A stretch of DNA of 64,000 nt from Nomascus leucogenys (taxonomy: Eukaryota; Chordata; Mammalia; Primates; Hylobatidae): NCBI RefSeq assembly GCF_006542625.1, contig NC_044391.1, positions 7,881,001 through 7,945,000 of the forward strand, read 5' to 3'. Positions 1 through 11,505 of this stretch are shown one piece after another. Both the position numbers and the translations under genes were made by a program. The notes beneath the pieces were generated by a model. It was not told where the DNA came from and made no database searches. It saw only the letters and a program-made list of their open reading frames with translations. The stretch's first letter is position 1; every line of letters starts with the position of its first letter.

Positions 1-246
1 GGCTGGAGTGCAGTGGCGTAATCTTGGCTCACTGTAAGCTCCGCCTCCCGGGTTCACGCCATTCTCCTGCCTCAGCCTCTCCGAGTAGCTGGGACTACAG
101 GCGCCCGCCACCACACCCGGCTAATTTTTTTTGTATTTTTAGTAGAGACGGGGTTTCACCGTGGTCTCGATCTCCTGACCTCGTGATTCGCCCGCCTCGG
201 CCTCCCAAAGTGCTGGGATTACAAGCGTGAGCCACCGCGCCCAGCC
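1..246 (-). mobile_element. AluY-like, cut by window start
   Basis: Reverse-oriented Alu body ending in the ccgcgcccagcc head. The poly(T) side lies outside the window. The short gtggtctcgatctcctgacc stretch is AluY-like. Confidence 0.93.
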
Positions 247-500
247 CAGTCTGGCTTATGTTGATAAATTTTATTAATCTTTTAAAGAACTAACTTAACT
301 ATTGGTTTGGTTGACTTTCTGTTTTCTATTTCATTGATTTCTACTTTCATCTTTATAATTTTCTCTTCTTTTTGCATACTTTGGTTATGACATGCTTCTC
401 TTTTTCTAGTTTCTTAAAATGATAGGTTAAATTACTGATTTGAGGTCTTCCTTCTTTTCTAATAAGCAGTGAATGCTACAAATTTCTTCAGAATGAGGAA
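247..500 (-). mobile_element. Ancient L1 ORF2 fragment
   Basis: Sequence such as tttcattgatttctactttcatc followed by a T-rich tract matches reverse-complement L1 ORF2 between the endonuclease and reverse transcriptase regions. It is strongly decayed. Confidence 0.6.
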
Positions 501-519
501 CATCATCCCTTTTGAATAT

Positions 520-775
520 ACATGCAAAAATCCTTAATAAAATATTAACAAATCTAATTCAGCAATATATAAAAAGAACAATACATTACAGCCAAGTGAA
601 ATACATCCCAATAATACAAGACTAGTCCAACATTAGAAAATCAATTAAGAGACTAGGAAAAATCACATGATCATATCAATACTTGCTGCAAAAACATCCT
701 AAAAATAATTCAGTATCCATTCATGATGTTAAAAACTCTCAGAAATCTAGGAATAGAAGAGAATTTCCTTAACTT
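520..775 (+). mobile_element. Ancient L1 (L1M) ORF2 fragment A
   Basis: Contains decayed forms of the ORF2 stretch around aaaatccttaataaaata and catgatcatatcaatac. It covers the same ORF2 region that reappears at 780-858 and 7,513-7,640, so it is a second copy or a local duplication. Confidence 0.65.
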
Positions 776-779
776 AATT

Positions 780-858
780 AACTTAAAAATGATAATACAG
801 CATAACCAAGTAGCATTTATTCCAGAAATGCAAGGCTGATTAAACAGTTAAAAAAAAA
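780..858 (+). mobile_element. Ancient L1 (L1M) host copy, left part
   Basis: Decayed ORF2 (accaagtagcatttattcc) that continues after the younger L1 at 7,513. Confidence 0.65.
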
Positions 859-874
859 AATTGCCTTCCATTCC

Positions 875-1900
875 ATGATGGCCAAATAGGAACAGCTCTG
901 GTCTGCAGCTCCCAACGTGACCGATGAAGAAGACAAGTGATTTCTGCATTTCCAATTGAGGTACCTGGTTCATCTCACTGGGACTGGTTGGACAGTGGGT
1001 GGAGGCCACAGAGGGTGAGCCGAAGCAGGGTGGGGCGTCGCCTCACCCAGGAAGCACAAGGGGTCGGAGGATTTCCCTTTCCTACTGAAGGGAAGCCATG
1101 GCAGACTGTACCAGTAAAAACAGGACACTCCTGACAAAATACTGTGCTTTTCCCATGGTGTTAGCAGCCAGCAGACCAGGAGATTCTCTCCCATGCCAGG
1201 CTCGGCAGGTCCCACACCCACGGAGCCTTGCTCACTACTAGCGCAGCAGTCTGAAATCAACCTGCGAGGCTGCAGCCTGGTGCAGGGAGGGGCGTCCACC
1301 ATTGCTGAGGCTTGAATACGGAAACGAAGTGGCTGGGAAGCTCGAACTGGGCGGAGCCCACCGCAGCTCAGCAAGGCCTACTGCCTCTATAGACTCCACC
1401 TCTGTGGGGAAGGCATAGCTGAACAAAAGGCAGCAGAAACTTCTGCAGACTTAAACGTCCCTGTCTGATAGCTCTAAAGACAGTGGTGGTTCTCCCAGCA
1501 TCGCATTTCAGCTCTGAGAACGGACAGACTGCCTCCTCAAGTGGGTCTCTGAGCCCTGTGTAGCCTAACTGGGAGACACCTCCTAGTAGGGGCTGACAGA
1601 CACCTCATATAGGCGGGTGCCCCTCTGAGACATAGCTTCCAGAGAAAGGATCAGGTAGCAATATTTGCCATTCTGCAATATTTGCTGTTCTGCAGCTTCT
1701 GCTGGTGATACCCAGGCAAACAGGGTCTGGAGTGGACCTCTAGCAAATCCCAACATACCTGCAGCTGAGGGATATGACTGTTAGAAGGAAAACTAACAAA
1801 CAGAAAGAAATAGCATCAACATCAACAAAAAGGACATCCACACCAAAACCCTATCTGTAGGTCACCAACATCAAAAACCAAAGGTAGATAAAACCACAAA
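875..1900 (+). promoter_or_regulatory. L1PA 5' UTR with internal promoter region
   Basis: About 1 kb of GC-richer L1 5' UTR with a recognisable 5' end. In intact L1PA elements this region holds a sense promoter (YY1 near the 5' end) and, about 400-600 bases in, an antisense promoter. Whether either is active here is unknown. Confidence 0.6.
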
Positions 1901-1901
1901 G

Positions 1902-2966
1902 ATGAGGAGAAACCAGAGTAGAAAAACTGAATATTCTAAAAACCAGAGTGCCTCTTCTCCAAAGGATCACAGCCCTTCGCCAGCAATGGAACAAAGCTGG
2001 ACAGAGAATGACTTTGAGGAGCTGACAGAAGTAGGCTTCAGAAGGTCGGGAATAACAAACTTCTCCAAGCTAAAGGAGCACGTTCTAACACATTGCAAGA
2101 AGCTAAAAACCTTGAAAAAAGCTTAGACAAATGGCTAACTAGAATAAACAGTGTAGAAAAGACCTTAAATGACCTGATGGAGCCGAAAACCATGGCATGA
2201 GAACTTCATGACACATGCACAAGCTTCAATAGCTAATTCGATCAAGTGGAAAAAAGGATATCAGTGATTGAAGATCCAATTAATGAAATAAAGCAAGAAG
2301 ATAAGAATAGAGAAAAAAAGAGTAAAAAGAAACAAACAAAGCCTTCAAGAAATATGGGACTATGTGAAAAGACCAAATCTACATCTGATTGGTATACCCT
2401 AAAGTGACAGGGAGAATGGAACCAACTTGGAAAACACTCTTCAGGATATTATCCAGGAGAACTTCCCCAACCTCGCAAGGCAGGCCAACATTCAAATCCA
2501 GGAAATACACAGAACACCACAAAGATACTCCTCGAGAAGATCAACTCCAAGACACATAACTGTCAGATTCACCAAGGTTGAAATGGAGGAAAAAATGTGA
2601 AGGGCAGCCAGAAAGAAATGTCGGGTTACCCACAAAGAGAAGCCCATCAGACTAACAGCTGATCTCTTGGCAGAAACCCTACAAGCCAGAAGAGAGTGGG
2701 AGCCAATATTCAACATTCTTAAAGAAAAGAATTTTCAACCCAGAATTTCATATCCAGCCAAACTAAGCTTCCTAAGCGGAGAAATAAAATCCTTTAAAGA
2801 CAAGCAAATGCTGAGATTTTGTCACCACCAGGCCTGCCTTACAAGAACTCCTGAAGGAAGCACTAAACATGGAAAGGAACAACCAGTATCAGCCACTGCA
2901 AAAATATGCCAAATTGTAAAGACCATCCATGCTATGAAGAAACTATATCAATTAATGGCAAAATAA
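1902..2966 (+). pseudogene. L1 ORF1 relic
   Basis: The first 74 codons (1,902-2,126) show the ORF1p N-terminus with its EQSWTEND motif and then hit a stop. The middle coiled-coil part is broken. The C-terminal RNA-binding part resumes at 2,667-2,966 (AETLQARREW, FQPRISYPAKL). ORF1p normally has about 338 residues and binds L1 RNA as a trimer; this copy cannot make it. Confidence 0.9.
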
Positions 2967-3726
2967 CCAGCTAACATCATAGTGACAGGATCAAATTCAC
3001 ACATCACAATATTAACCTTAAATGTAAATGGGCTAAATGCCCCAACTGAAACACACAGACTGGCAAATTGGATAAAGAGTCAAGACCCATCAGTGTGTTG
3101 TATTCAGGAAACCCAACTCACGTGCAGAGACACACATCGGCTCAAAATAAAGGGGTGGAGGAAGATCTAACATGCAAATGGAAAGCAAAAAAAAAAGCAG
3201 GGGTTGCAATCCTAGTCTCTGATAAAACAGACTTTAAACCAACAAAGATCAAAAGAGACAAAGAAGGCCATTACATAATGGTAAAGGGATCAATTCAACA
3301 AAAAGAGCTAACTATCCTAAATATATATGCACCAAATACAGGAGCACCCAGATTCATAAAGGAAGTCCTGAGAGACCTAAAAAGAGATTTAGACTCCCAC
3401 ACAATAATAATGGGAAACTTTAACATCCCACTGTCAATACTAGACAGATCAATGAGACAAAGGTTAACAAGGACATCCAGGACTTGAACTCAACTCTGCA
3501 CCAAGCAGACCTAATAGACACCTACAGAAGTCTCCCCCCCAAATCAACAGAACATACATTCTTCCCAGCACCACATCGAACTTACTCTAAAATTGACCAC
3601 ACAATTGGAAGTAAAGCACTCCTCAGCAAATGTAAAAGAACAGAAATCACAACAAACTGTCTCTCAGACCACAGTGCAATCAAATTAGAACTCTGGATTA
3701 AGAAACTCACTCAAAACTGCACAACT

Positions 3727-4004
3727 GCCAGGCGCAGTCACTCACGCCTGTAATCCCAGCGCTTTGGGAGACTGAGGAGGGCAGATCACCTGAGGTTGGG
3801 AGTTCGAGACCAGACTGACCAACATGGAGAAACCCCGTCTCTACTAAAAATACAAAAAAATTAGCCGGGCATGGTGGCGCATGCCTGTAATCCCAGCTAC
3901 TCGGGAGGCTGAGGCAGGAGAACCACTCGAACCCAGGAGGCGGAGGTTGCAGTGAGCCAAGATCACACCATTGCACTCCAGCCTGGGCAACAAGAGTGAA
4001 ACTA

Positions 4005-4036
<32 letters not shown>
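3727..4036 (+). mobile_element. AluS inserted in L1 ORF2
   Basis: Full-length two-arm Alu with about 29 A at the end. Target duplication aaaactgcacaact (3,713-3,726) and aaaaccgcacaact (4,033-4,046), one mismatch. Confidence 0.95.
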
Positions 4037-4038
<2 letters not shown>

Positions 4039-6147
4039 GCACAACTACACAGAAATTGAACAACCTGCTCCTGAATGACTACTGGGTACATAATGAAATG
4101 AAGGCAGAAATAAAAATGTTCTTTGAAACCAATGAGAACAAAGACACAAGATACCAGAATCTCTGGGACACATTTAAAGCAGTGTGTAGAGGGAAATTTA
4201 TAGCACTAGATGCCCACAAGAGAAAACAGGAAAGATCTAAAATCAACACCCAAATATCACAATTAAAAGAACTAGAGAAGCAAGAGCAAACACATTCAAA
4301 AGCTAGCAGAAGGCAAGAAATAACTAAGATTAGAGCAGAATTGAAGGAGACAGAGACACAAAAACCCCTTCAAAAAATCAATGAATCCAGGAGCTGGTTT
4401 TTTGAAAAGATCAACAAAATAGATAGACTGCTAGCAACACTAACAAAGAAGAAAAGAGAGAAGAATCAAATAGACGCAATAAAAATGATAAAGGGGATAT
4501 CACCACCTATCCCACAGAAATACAAACTACCATCAGAGAATACGATAAACAACTCTATGCAAATAAATTAGAAAATCTAGAAGAAATGGATAAATTCCTG
4601 GACACACACACCCTCCCAAGACTAAACCAGGAAGAAGCTGAATCTATGAATAGACCAATAAGAGGCTCTGAAATTGAGGCAATAATTAATAGCCTACCAA
4701 CCAAAAAAAGTCCAGGACAGATGGATTCACAGCCGAATTCTACCAGAGGTACAAAGAGGAGCTGGTACCATTCCTTCTGAAACTATTCCAATCAATAGTA
4801 AAGGAGAGAATCCTCCCTAACTCATTTTATGAGGCCAGCATCATCCTTATACCAAAGCCTGGCAGAGACACAACAGAAAAAGAGGATTTTAGACCAATAT
4901 CCTTGTTGAACATCGATGCAAAAATCCTCAACAAAATACTGGCAAACCAAATCCAGCAGCATATCAAAAAGCTTATCCATCACAATCAAGTTGGCTTCAT
5001 CCCTGGGATGCAAGGCTGGTTCAACATATGCAAATCAATAAACATAATTCATCACATAAATAGAACCAACAACAAAAACCATATGATTATCTCAACAGAT
5101 GCAGAAAAGGCCTTCGGCAAAATTCAACAGCCTTCATGCTAAAAACTTTCAATAAACTAGGTACTGATGGAACGCATCTCAAAATAATAAGAGTTATCTA
5201 TGACAAACCCACAGCCAATATCATACTGGATGGGCAATAGCTGGAAGCATTCCCTTTGAAAAATGGCACAAGACAGGGATGCCCTCTCTCAGCACTCCTA
5301 TTCAACATAGTGTTGGAAGTTCTGGCAAGTGCAATCAGGCAAGAGAAAGAAATAAAGGGTATTCAATTAGGAAAAGAGGAAGTCAAATTGTCCCTGTTTG
5401 CAGATGACATGATTGTATATTTAGAAAACCCCATCGTCTCAGCCCAAAATCTCCTTATGCTGACAAGCAACTTCAGCAAAGTCTCAGGATACAAAATCAA
5501 TGTGCAAAAATCACAAACATTCCTATACACCAATAACAGACAAACAGAGAGCCAAATCATGAGTGAACTCCCATTCACAGTTGCTACAAAGAGAATAAAA
5601 TTCCTAGGAATCCAACTTACAAGGGATGTGAAGGACCTCTTCAAGGAGAACTACAAACCACTGCTCAATGAAATAAAAAAGGACACAAACAAATGGAAGA
5701 ACAGTCCATGCACATGGATAGGAAGAATCAATATCATGAAAATGGCCATACTGTCCAAGGTAATTTATAGATTCAATGCCATCTCCACCAAGCTACCAAT
5801 GACTTTCTTTACAGAATTGGAAAAAACTACTTTAAAGTTCATATGGAACCAAAAAAGATGCCACATTGCCAAGACAATCCTAAGCAAAAAGAACAAAGCT
5901 GGAGGCATCACGCTACCTGACTTCAAACTATACTACAAGGCTACAGTAACCAAAACAGCATAGTACTGGTACCAAAACAGATATATAGACCAATGGAACA
6001 GAACAGAGGCCTCATAAACAGCACTACACATCTACAACCATCTGATCTTTGACAAACCTGACAAAAACAAGAAATGGGGAAAGGATTCCCTATTTAATAA
6101 ATGGTGCTGGGAAAACTGGCTAGCCAAATGTAGAAAGCTGAAACTGG

Positions 6148-6272
6148 GCTGGGCGCGGTGGCTCACGCCTGTAATCCCAGCACTTTGGGAGGCCGAGGCG
6201 GGCAGATCACGAGGTAAGGAGATCGAGACCATCCTGGCTAACACAGTGAAACCCCACCTCTACTAAAAAATA

Positions 6273-6305
<33 letters not shown>
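6148..6305 (+). mobile_element. AluY left monomer with long A tail, inserted in L1 ORF2
   Basis: Only the left arm is present, ending at the middle A-rich linker and running straight into 32 A. The 16-base target duplication agaaagctgaaactgg (6,132-6,147 and 6,305-6,320) is perfect. Confidence 0.93.
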
Positions 6306-6307
<2 letters not shown>

Positions 6308-7512
6308 AAGCTGAAACTGGATCCCTTCCTTACACCTTATACAAAAATTAATTCAAGATGGATTAAAGACTTACATGTTAGACCTAAAACCATAAAAACC
6401 CTAGAAGAAAACCTAGGCAATACCATTCAGGACACAGGCATGGGCAAGGACTTCATGACTAAAACACCAAAAGCAATGGCAACAAAAGCCAAAATAGACA
6501 AATGGGATCTAATTAAATTAAAGAGATTCTGCATGGCAAAAGAAACTACCATCAGAGTGAAGAGGCAACCTACAGAATGGGAGAAAATTTTTGCAACCTA
6601 CTCATCTGACAAAGGGCTAATATCCAGAATCTACAAAGAACTTAAACAAATTTACAAGAAAAAAACAACCCCATCAAAAAGTAGGCAAAGGATATGAACA
6701 GACACTTCTCAATAGAAGACATTTATGCAGCCAACAGACACATGAAAAAATGCTCATCATCACTGCTCATCAGAGAAATGAAAATCAAAACCACAATGAG
6801 ATACCATCTCACACCAGTTAGAACGGCGATCATTAAAAAGTCAGGAAACAACAGATGCTGGAGAGGATGTGGAGAAATAAGAACGCTTTTACACTGTTGG
6901 TGGGAGTGTAAATTAGTTCAACCATTGTGGAAGACAATGTGGCGATTCCTCAAGGATCTAGAACTAGAAAGACCATTTCACCCAGCAATTCCATTACTGG
7001 GTATATGCCCAAAAGATTACAAATAATGCTACTATAAAGACACATGCACACATACGTTTATTTCAGCACTATTCACAATAGCAAAGACTTGGAACCAACC
7101 CAAACATCCATCAATGACAGACTGGATTAAGAAAATGTGGCACATATACACCATAGAATTCTATGCAGCCATAAAAAAGGATGAGTTCATGTCCTTTGCA
7201 GGGACGTAGAGGAAGCTAGAAACCATCATTCTCAGCAAACTATCACAAGGACAGAAAACCAAACACCGCATTTTCTCACTCATAGGTGGGAACTGAACAA
7301 TGAAAACACTTGGACACAGGGCGGAGAACATCACACACCAGGGCCTGTCGGGCATTGGGGGGGGTGGGGGAGGGATAGCATTAGGAGAAATACCTAATGT
7401 AAACGACGAGTTGATGGGTGCAGCAAACCAACATGGCACATGTATAGCTATGTAACAAACCTGCACGTTGTGCACATGTACCCTAGAACTTAAAATATAA
7501 TTTAAAAAAAAA

Positions 7513-8582
7513 ATCAATGTAATTCACCATATTAAGAGAAAAAGGAAAAAACCATATCATCATCTCAGTAAATACAGATAAAGAGGCTAACTAAATCCAA
7601 CATCCATTCATGATTATAAAAAAAAAAAAAAAGATCCTGGAAAACAAGGAATAGAAGGGAATTTTCTCAACCTTCTCAACCACATAAAAACTGATTTATG
7701 AAAAACAAACAGTTATTCCTATATTTGTCTATATTTTAAAAACAAGCTAAGTGAACCACTGAGTTAGTAAGCTCGTAGGATACAAGATCAATATATAAAC
7801 AAAAACTTTTTCTATATAGTAGTAACAAACTATTGGAAATTAAGTGTTTTTAATACCAATTATCATAGCATCAAAACATGAAATACTTGGGAATAAACAT
7901 AATATATACAAGATCTGTACACTGGAAACCACAAAATAATCCTGAGAGATATTTTTTAAATCCAGTAAATGGAAAGAAATACCATGTTCATGAATTGGAA
8001 AATTCAATATTATTAAATTGATCAACAGGTTCAACACAATCCCAACATAAATTCCAGCAGTCTTTCTCTTCTTGTAAAGATTGACTAGTCGGTTGTAAAA
8101 TACTTACGTAAATGCAAAGAAACTAGAATAGCAAAGAAACCTCTGGAAAAGAAATTTAGGGACTCACATTGCCTGATTTCAAGATTTCAAGAATGTGGTA
8201 TTAACATAAATTTAGATATATAGATAAAAGAGATGGAATAGAGTCCAGAAATAGACACACAGAGAAATGGTCAATTTTTGCCAAAGGTGGCAAGGCAATT
8301 CAATGGAGAAAGAATAATATTTTCAAGGAACCGTACTAGAAAAATATACAAAGGAAATAAAAGATATTTACCTCACACAAGAATTCAGGAAAAATTGTTT
8401 TTGAAAAGGACCACACACCTACATGTAGGGGTTAAAACTATAAACACTGTAAAAGAAAAAATAGGATAAAGTATTGTGACCTTACATTAGGCAAGGATTT
8501 CTTACACAGAAAAACATAAATTATACAAGAAAAAATAATTGAATTTTATCAATTACTTTACTGTTCAAAAGCAATTAAGCAA
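7513..8582 (+). mobile_element. Ancient L1 (L1M) host copy, right part
   Basis: Continues the ORF2 interrupted at 858: tcaatgtaattcaccatatt, then reverse transcriptase and C-terminal parts such as gtaggggttaaaactataaa near 8,425. Strongly decayed. Confidence 0.75.
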
Positions 8583-8640
8583 GCCATTATACATATACAT
8601 ATGTGTATGTATATGCACACATACCTACATACGTAGGTTA
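8583..8640. repeat. Short TA/CA-rich simple repeat
   Basis: Alternating tatacatatacatatgtgta-type purine-pyrimidine sequence. Confidence 0.6.
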
Positions 8641-8822
8641 GTATGAAAACATGTATTTCCTTGCTCTGTCAGCTGAAAGGCCCTATAAACAATGATACTC
8701 CAACAAGCACATCTAGCACCCAAGCTTTGGATTCAAATACTATTCTCCAATAAGGTAACCAGTTTTCCTTGGAGAAATGGCTGATTCTAGGACTGAGGCA
8801 AGAAATGTACAAGGTAAGCCTG

Positions 8823-9134
8823 TCCGGGTGTGGTGGCTCACGCCTGTAATCCCAACACTCTGGGAGGCCCAGGCAGGAGAATCACTTGAGCTCAGGAGTT
8901 CGAGACCAGCCTGGGCAACATAGCAAAACTCCATCTCTAAAAAAAAAAAATACAAAAATTAGCCAGGTGTTATGGCAGGCACCTGTAGTCCCAGCTATTG
9001 AGAGGCTGAAGTGGGAGGATGGCTTGAGCCTGGGAGGCTGAGGTTGCAGTGAGCTGTGATCATGCCACTGCACTCCACCAGCCTGGGCAACACAGTGAGA
9101 CAGCAACTGTCTCAAAAAAAAAAAAAAAAAAAAA
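8823..9134 (+). mobile_element. Alu (AluJ/S)
   Basis: Full Alu in plus orientation with A tail, inside the old L1 3' UTR; short repeated agcctg at both ends. Confidence 0.93.
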
Positions 9135-9699
9135 GAGCCTGGAGCATCTTATACTACCAGAAAGGAAGTGTTCAAAAATAAAAAAAAGAACTCACAATGA
9201 TGGGGATATATCAAAGGGCCACAAGGGCCAACTGAAAGAGCTCCCAATGGCCAAAGCAGAAACAATTTAAGCAACAAAATAAATAAAGCAGTATTAGACT
9301 ACAACTAAAAGGATAAAATATAAATATCCATGAGTACATACTGATATAAATTCATTACTGAATGAATAAATACATAAATAGGAGGAAAAAGAAAATTTTT
9401 GCAAAAGAATTCCAAAAATATTAGCTACTCCATGCTCAAGAAGGTGAAGCATAACTCCCCACTCCTTAAGTGTGAGGTACGTACACTGACTTCCTTCTGA
9501 AGAATACAGTATATGTGTAGAGGGAAAAAAGAATACCTTTACAGTGGAAAAGCCCAGCAAACGCTACACTGTGTAAGGCATATGATAGAAGTCAACATCA
9601 ACAGCGATAAGTCATGGTCATAATATGTACCCTTGATATCGTATGAGAATGACAATTTATTTCTAAGGTCTTCCACCTAAAAACCCATAACCCCATTCT

Positions 9700-10012
9700 T
9701 TTTTTTTTTTTTTTTGAGACAGAGTCCGCTCAGTCGCCCAGGCTGGAGTGCAGTGGCTCGATCTCTGCTTACTGCAAGCTTCGCCTCCTGGGTTCACACC
9801 ATTCTCCTGCCTCAGCCTCAGCCTCCCGAGTAGCTGGGACTAGAGGCACCTGCTACCATGCCCCGTTAATTTTTTTGTATTTTTTTAGTAGAGACGGGGT
9901 TTCACTGTGTTAGCCAGGATGGTCATGATCTCATGATCTCCTGACCTCGTGATCTGCCCTCCTTGGCCTCCCAAAGTGCTGGGATTACAGGCGTGAGCCA
10001 CCGCACCCGGCC
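9700..10012 (-). mobile_element. Alu (AluS/Y)
   Basis: Reverse-oriented full Alu with perfect 17-base target duplication acccataaccccattct at 9,683-9,699 and 10,013-10,029. Confidence 0.95.
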
Positions 10013-10370
10013 ACCCATAACCCCATTCTAATCATGACAAAAACATCATACAAATCTCAATTGAGGGACACTCCACAAAATACTGGACTAGTACTCCTCA
10101 AAAAGGTTATGGTCACAAAAAACAAGGAAAGTCTGAGAAACTGTTACAGCCAAGAGGAACCTAGAAACATGACAACTAAAAATGTAATGTGGTATCCTGG
10201 ATGGAATCCTGGAAGAGAAAAAAGACATGAGGCAAAAACTAAGAAAATGTGAATGAAGTATGGATGTCAGTTAATAATGTATCAATATAGGTTAATTATG
10301 ACAAATGTACCTGCTAATTAAGATGCTAATTAGGGAAACTGGATATTAGCATATGAGAATTCTCTAAATC

Positions 10371-10621
10371 AGTGGTTCCCAACCTTTTTGGCACCACTGG
10401 GACCAGTTTCATGGAAGACAATTTTTCCATGGATGGGGTGGGGAATGGTTTTAGAAAGAAGCTGTTCCACCTCAGATCATCAGGCACTAGATTCTCATAA
10501 AGAGCAGAGCTCAGGCGGGAATGCTCACTTGCCCACCATTGCCCTCCGACTGTGTGGCCCAGTTTCTAACAGGCCACAGATCGATACCAGTCTGAGGCCC
10601 TAGGGTTACAGACCCCTGCTC
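10371..10621. mobile_element. MER1-type hAT-Charlie nonautonomous DNA transposon
   Basis: Terminal cagtggttcccaacc and gacccctg ends and internal ggatggggtggggaatggtt match MER1. The flanking 8-base duplication ctctaaat / ctctaaaa is the size expected for hAT elements. A 71-codon frame inside it is chance. Confidence 0.85.
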
Positions 10622-10690
10622 TAAAATATCTTCACAATTGTTTTGTAAATCTTTAAACTGTTCTAAAGTAAGTTTATTAAAGAAAAATGG

Positions 10691-10996
10691 GGCCAGGCAT
10701 GGTGGCTCATGTCTGTAATCCCAGCACTTTGGGAGGCCGAGGCAGGTGGATCACCTGAGGTCACGAGTTCAAGACCAGCCCGGTCAACATGGTAAAACCC
10801 CGTCTCTACTAAAAATACAAAAAACAACTGGGCATGGTGGCGCGCATCTGTAATCTCAGCTACTCTGGAGGCTGAGGCTAGAGAATCACTTGAACCCAGA
10901 GGGTGGAGGTTGCAGTGAGCTGAGATCACGCCACTGCACTCTAGCCTGGGAGATAAAATAAGACTCCATCTCAAGAAAAAAAGAAAAAAGAAAAAT
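10691..10996 (+). mobile_element. AluS
   Basis: Full Alu inserted at the head of an older AluJ. The repeated gaaaaatggg on both sides is its target duplication. Confidence 0.93.
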
Positions 10997-10997
10997 G

Positions 10998-11308
10998 GGC
11001 CAGGCACGGTGACTCACACCTGTAATCCTAACACTCTGGGAAGCTGTGGTGGGCAGACAGCTTGAATCCGGCAGTTCAAGACCAGCCTGAGAAAAATAGT
11101 GAAACTCAGTCTCTACAAAAAAAAAAATACAAAAATTTGCCAAGCATGGTGGTACACGCATGTAGTCCCAGCTACCCTGGAGGCTGAGGTGAGAGGATTG
11201 ATTGAGCCTAGGAGGTGGGGGCTGCAGCGAGCCATGATCATGCCACCACTCTCCAGCTTGGGAAACACAACAAGATCCTGTCTCAAAAAAATAAAAATAA
11301 ATAAGTGT
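10998..11308 (+). mobile_element. AluJ
   Basis: Diverged Alu (many changes, long A-rich linker). The repeated tattaaagaaaaat at its outer ends places its insertion before the AluS above. Confidence 0.9.
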
Positions 11309-11324
11309 ATTAAAGAAAAATCAA

Positions 11325-11505
11325 ACCACAGTCTGGGAGAAAAATTTTATAAAACATATTATCTCTTAAAGGACTTCTATTCAAAATTTATTTTTAAAAA
11401 TCCATACATAACACAGTAAGACAATCCAAAGTTTTTAAGAGGCAAACAGTTTTATATTGATTGCAAATAACACATGAAAACATGCTTAGCATCATTAGCC
11501 ATAAA
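11325..11505 (+). mobile_element. Ancient L1 ORF2 C-terminal fragment, left part
   Basis: Decayed form of the ORF2 stretch ending catgcttagcatcattagcc. It resumes at 12,428 after an LTR insertion. Confidence 0.7.

Larger units (their letters stand above)
2982..7026 (+). pseudogene. L1 ORF2 relic (endonuclease, reverse transcriptase, Cys-rich end), split by two Alus
   Basis: The endonuclease start (TGSNSHITILTLNVNGLNA) is at 2,982, with a frame change by about 3,150 and stops at 3,487 and 3,753. After the first Alu, the linker and reverse transcriptase segments continue at 4,037-5,963, including the FADD catalytic motif near 5,397-5,408 inside SLFADDMIVYLENP. The C-terminal part (6,440-7,026) keeps the Cys-rich segment with C-x3-C and H-C-WWEC, then stops early at 7,024. 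Several frameshifts make it non-functional. Confidence 0.92.
875..7512 (+). mobile_element. Near full-length L1PA (LINE-1), dead
   Basis: Starts with an L1PA 5' UTR (gatggccaaataggaacagc) including the YY1-type GATGGCC core, has ORF1 and ORF2 relics and a 3' UTR ending in aaaatataatttaaaa. After removing two Alu insertions (3,727-4,036 and 6,148-6,305) the length is about 6.1-6.2 kb, the size of a complete element. It lies antisense to TASP1 in intron 4. The likely target duplication is a low-complexity ttaaaaaaaaaaa on both sides. Many frameshifts and stops make it immobile. The older-primate L1PA class is my estimate. Confidence 0.93.
8641..10690 (+). mobile_element. Ancient L1 3' UTR (L1M/HAL1-like), broken by two Alus and a MER1
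   Basis: Non-Alu pieces read through the insertions. The end near 10,620-10,680 (tttgtaaatctttaaactgt, then aagtttattaaag) is the common 3' end of old L1M/HAL1 elements. Subfamily not resolved. Confidence 0.6.

Noticed and set aside
3700..4060. Possible fusion protein of L1 and Alu at the ORF2 insertion site
   Set aside because: The Alu insertion brings stops and the L1 frame is already broken on both sides.
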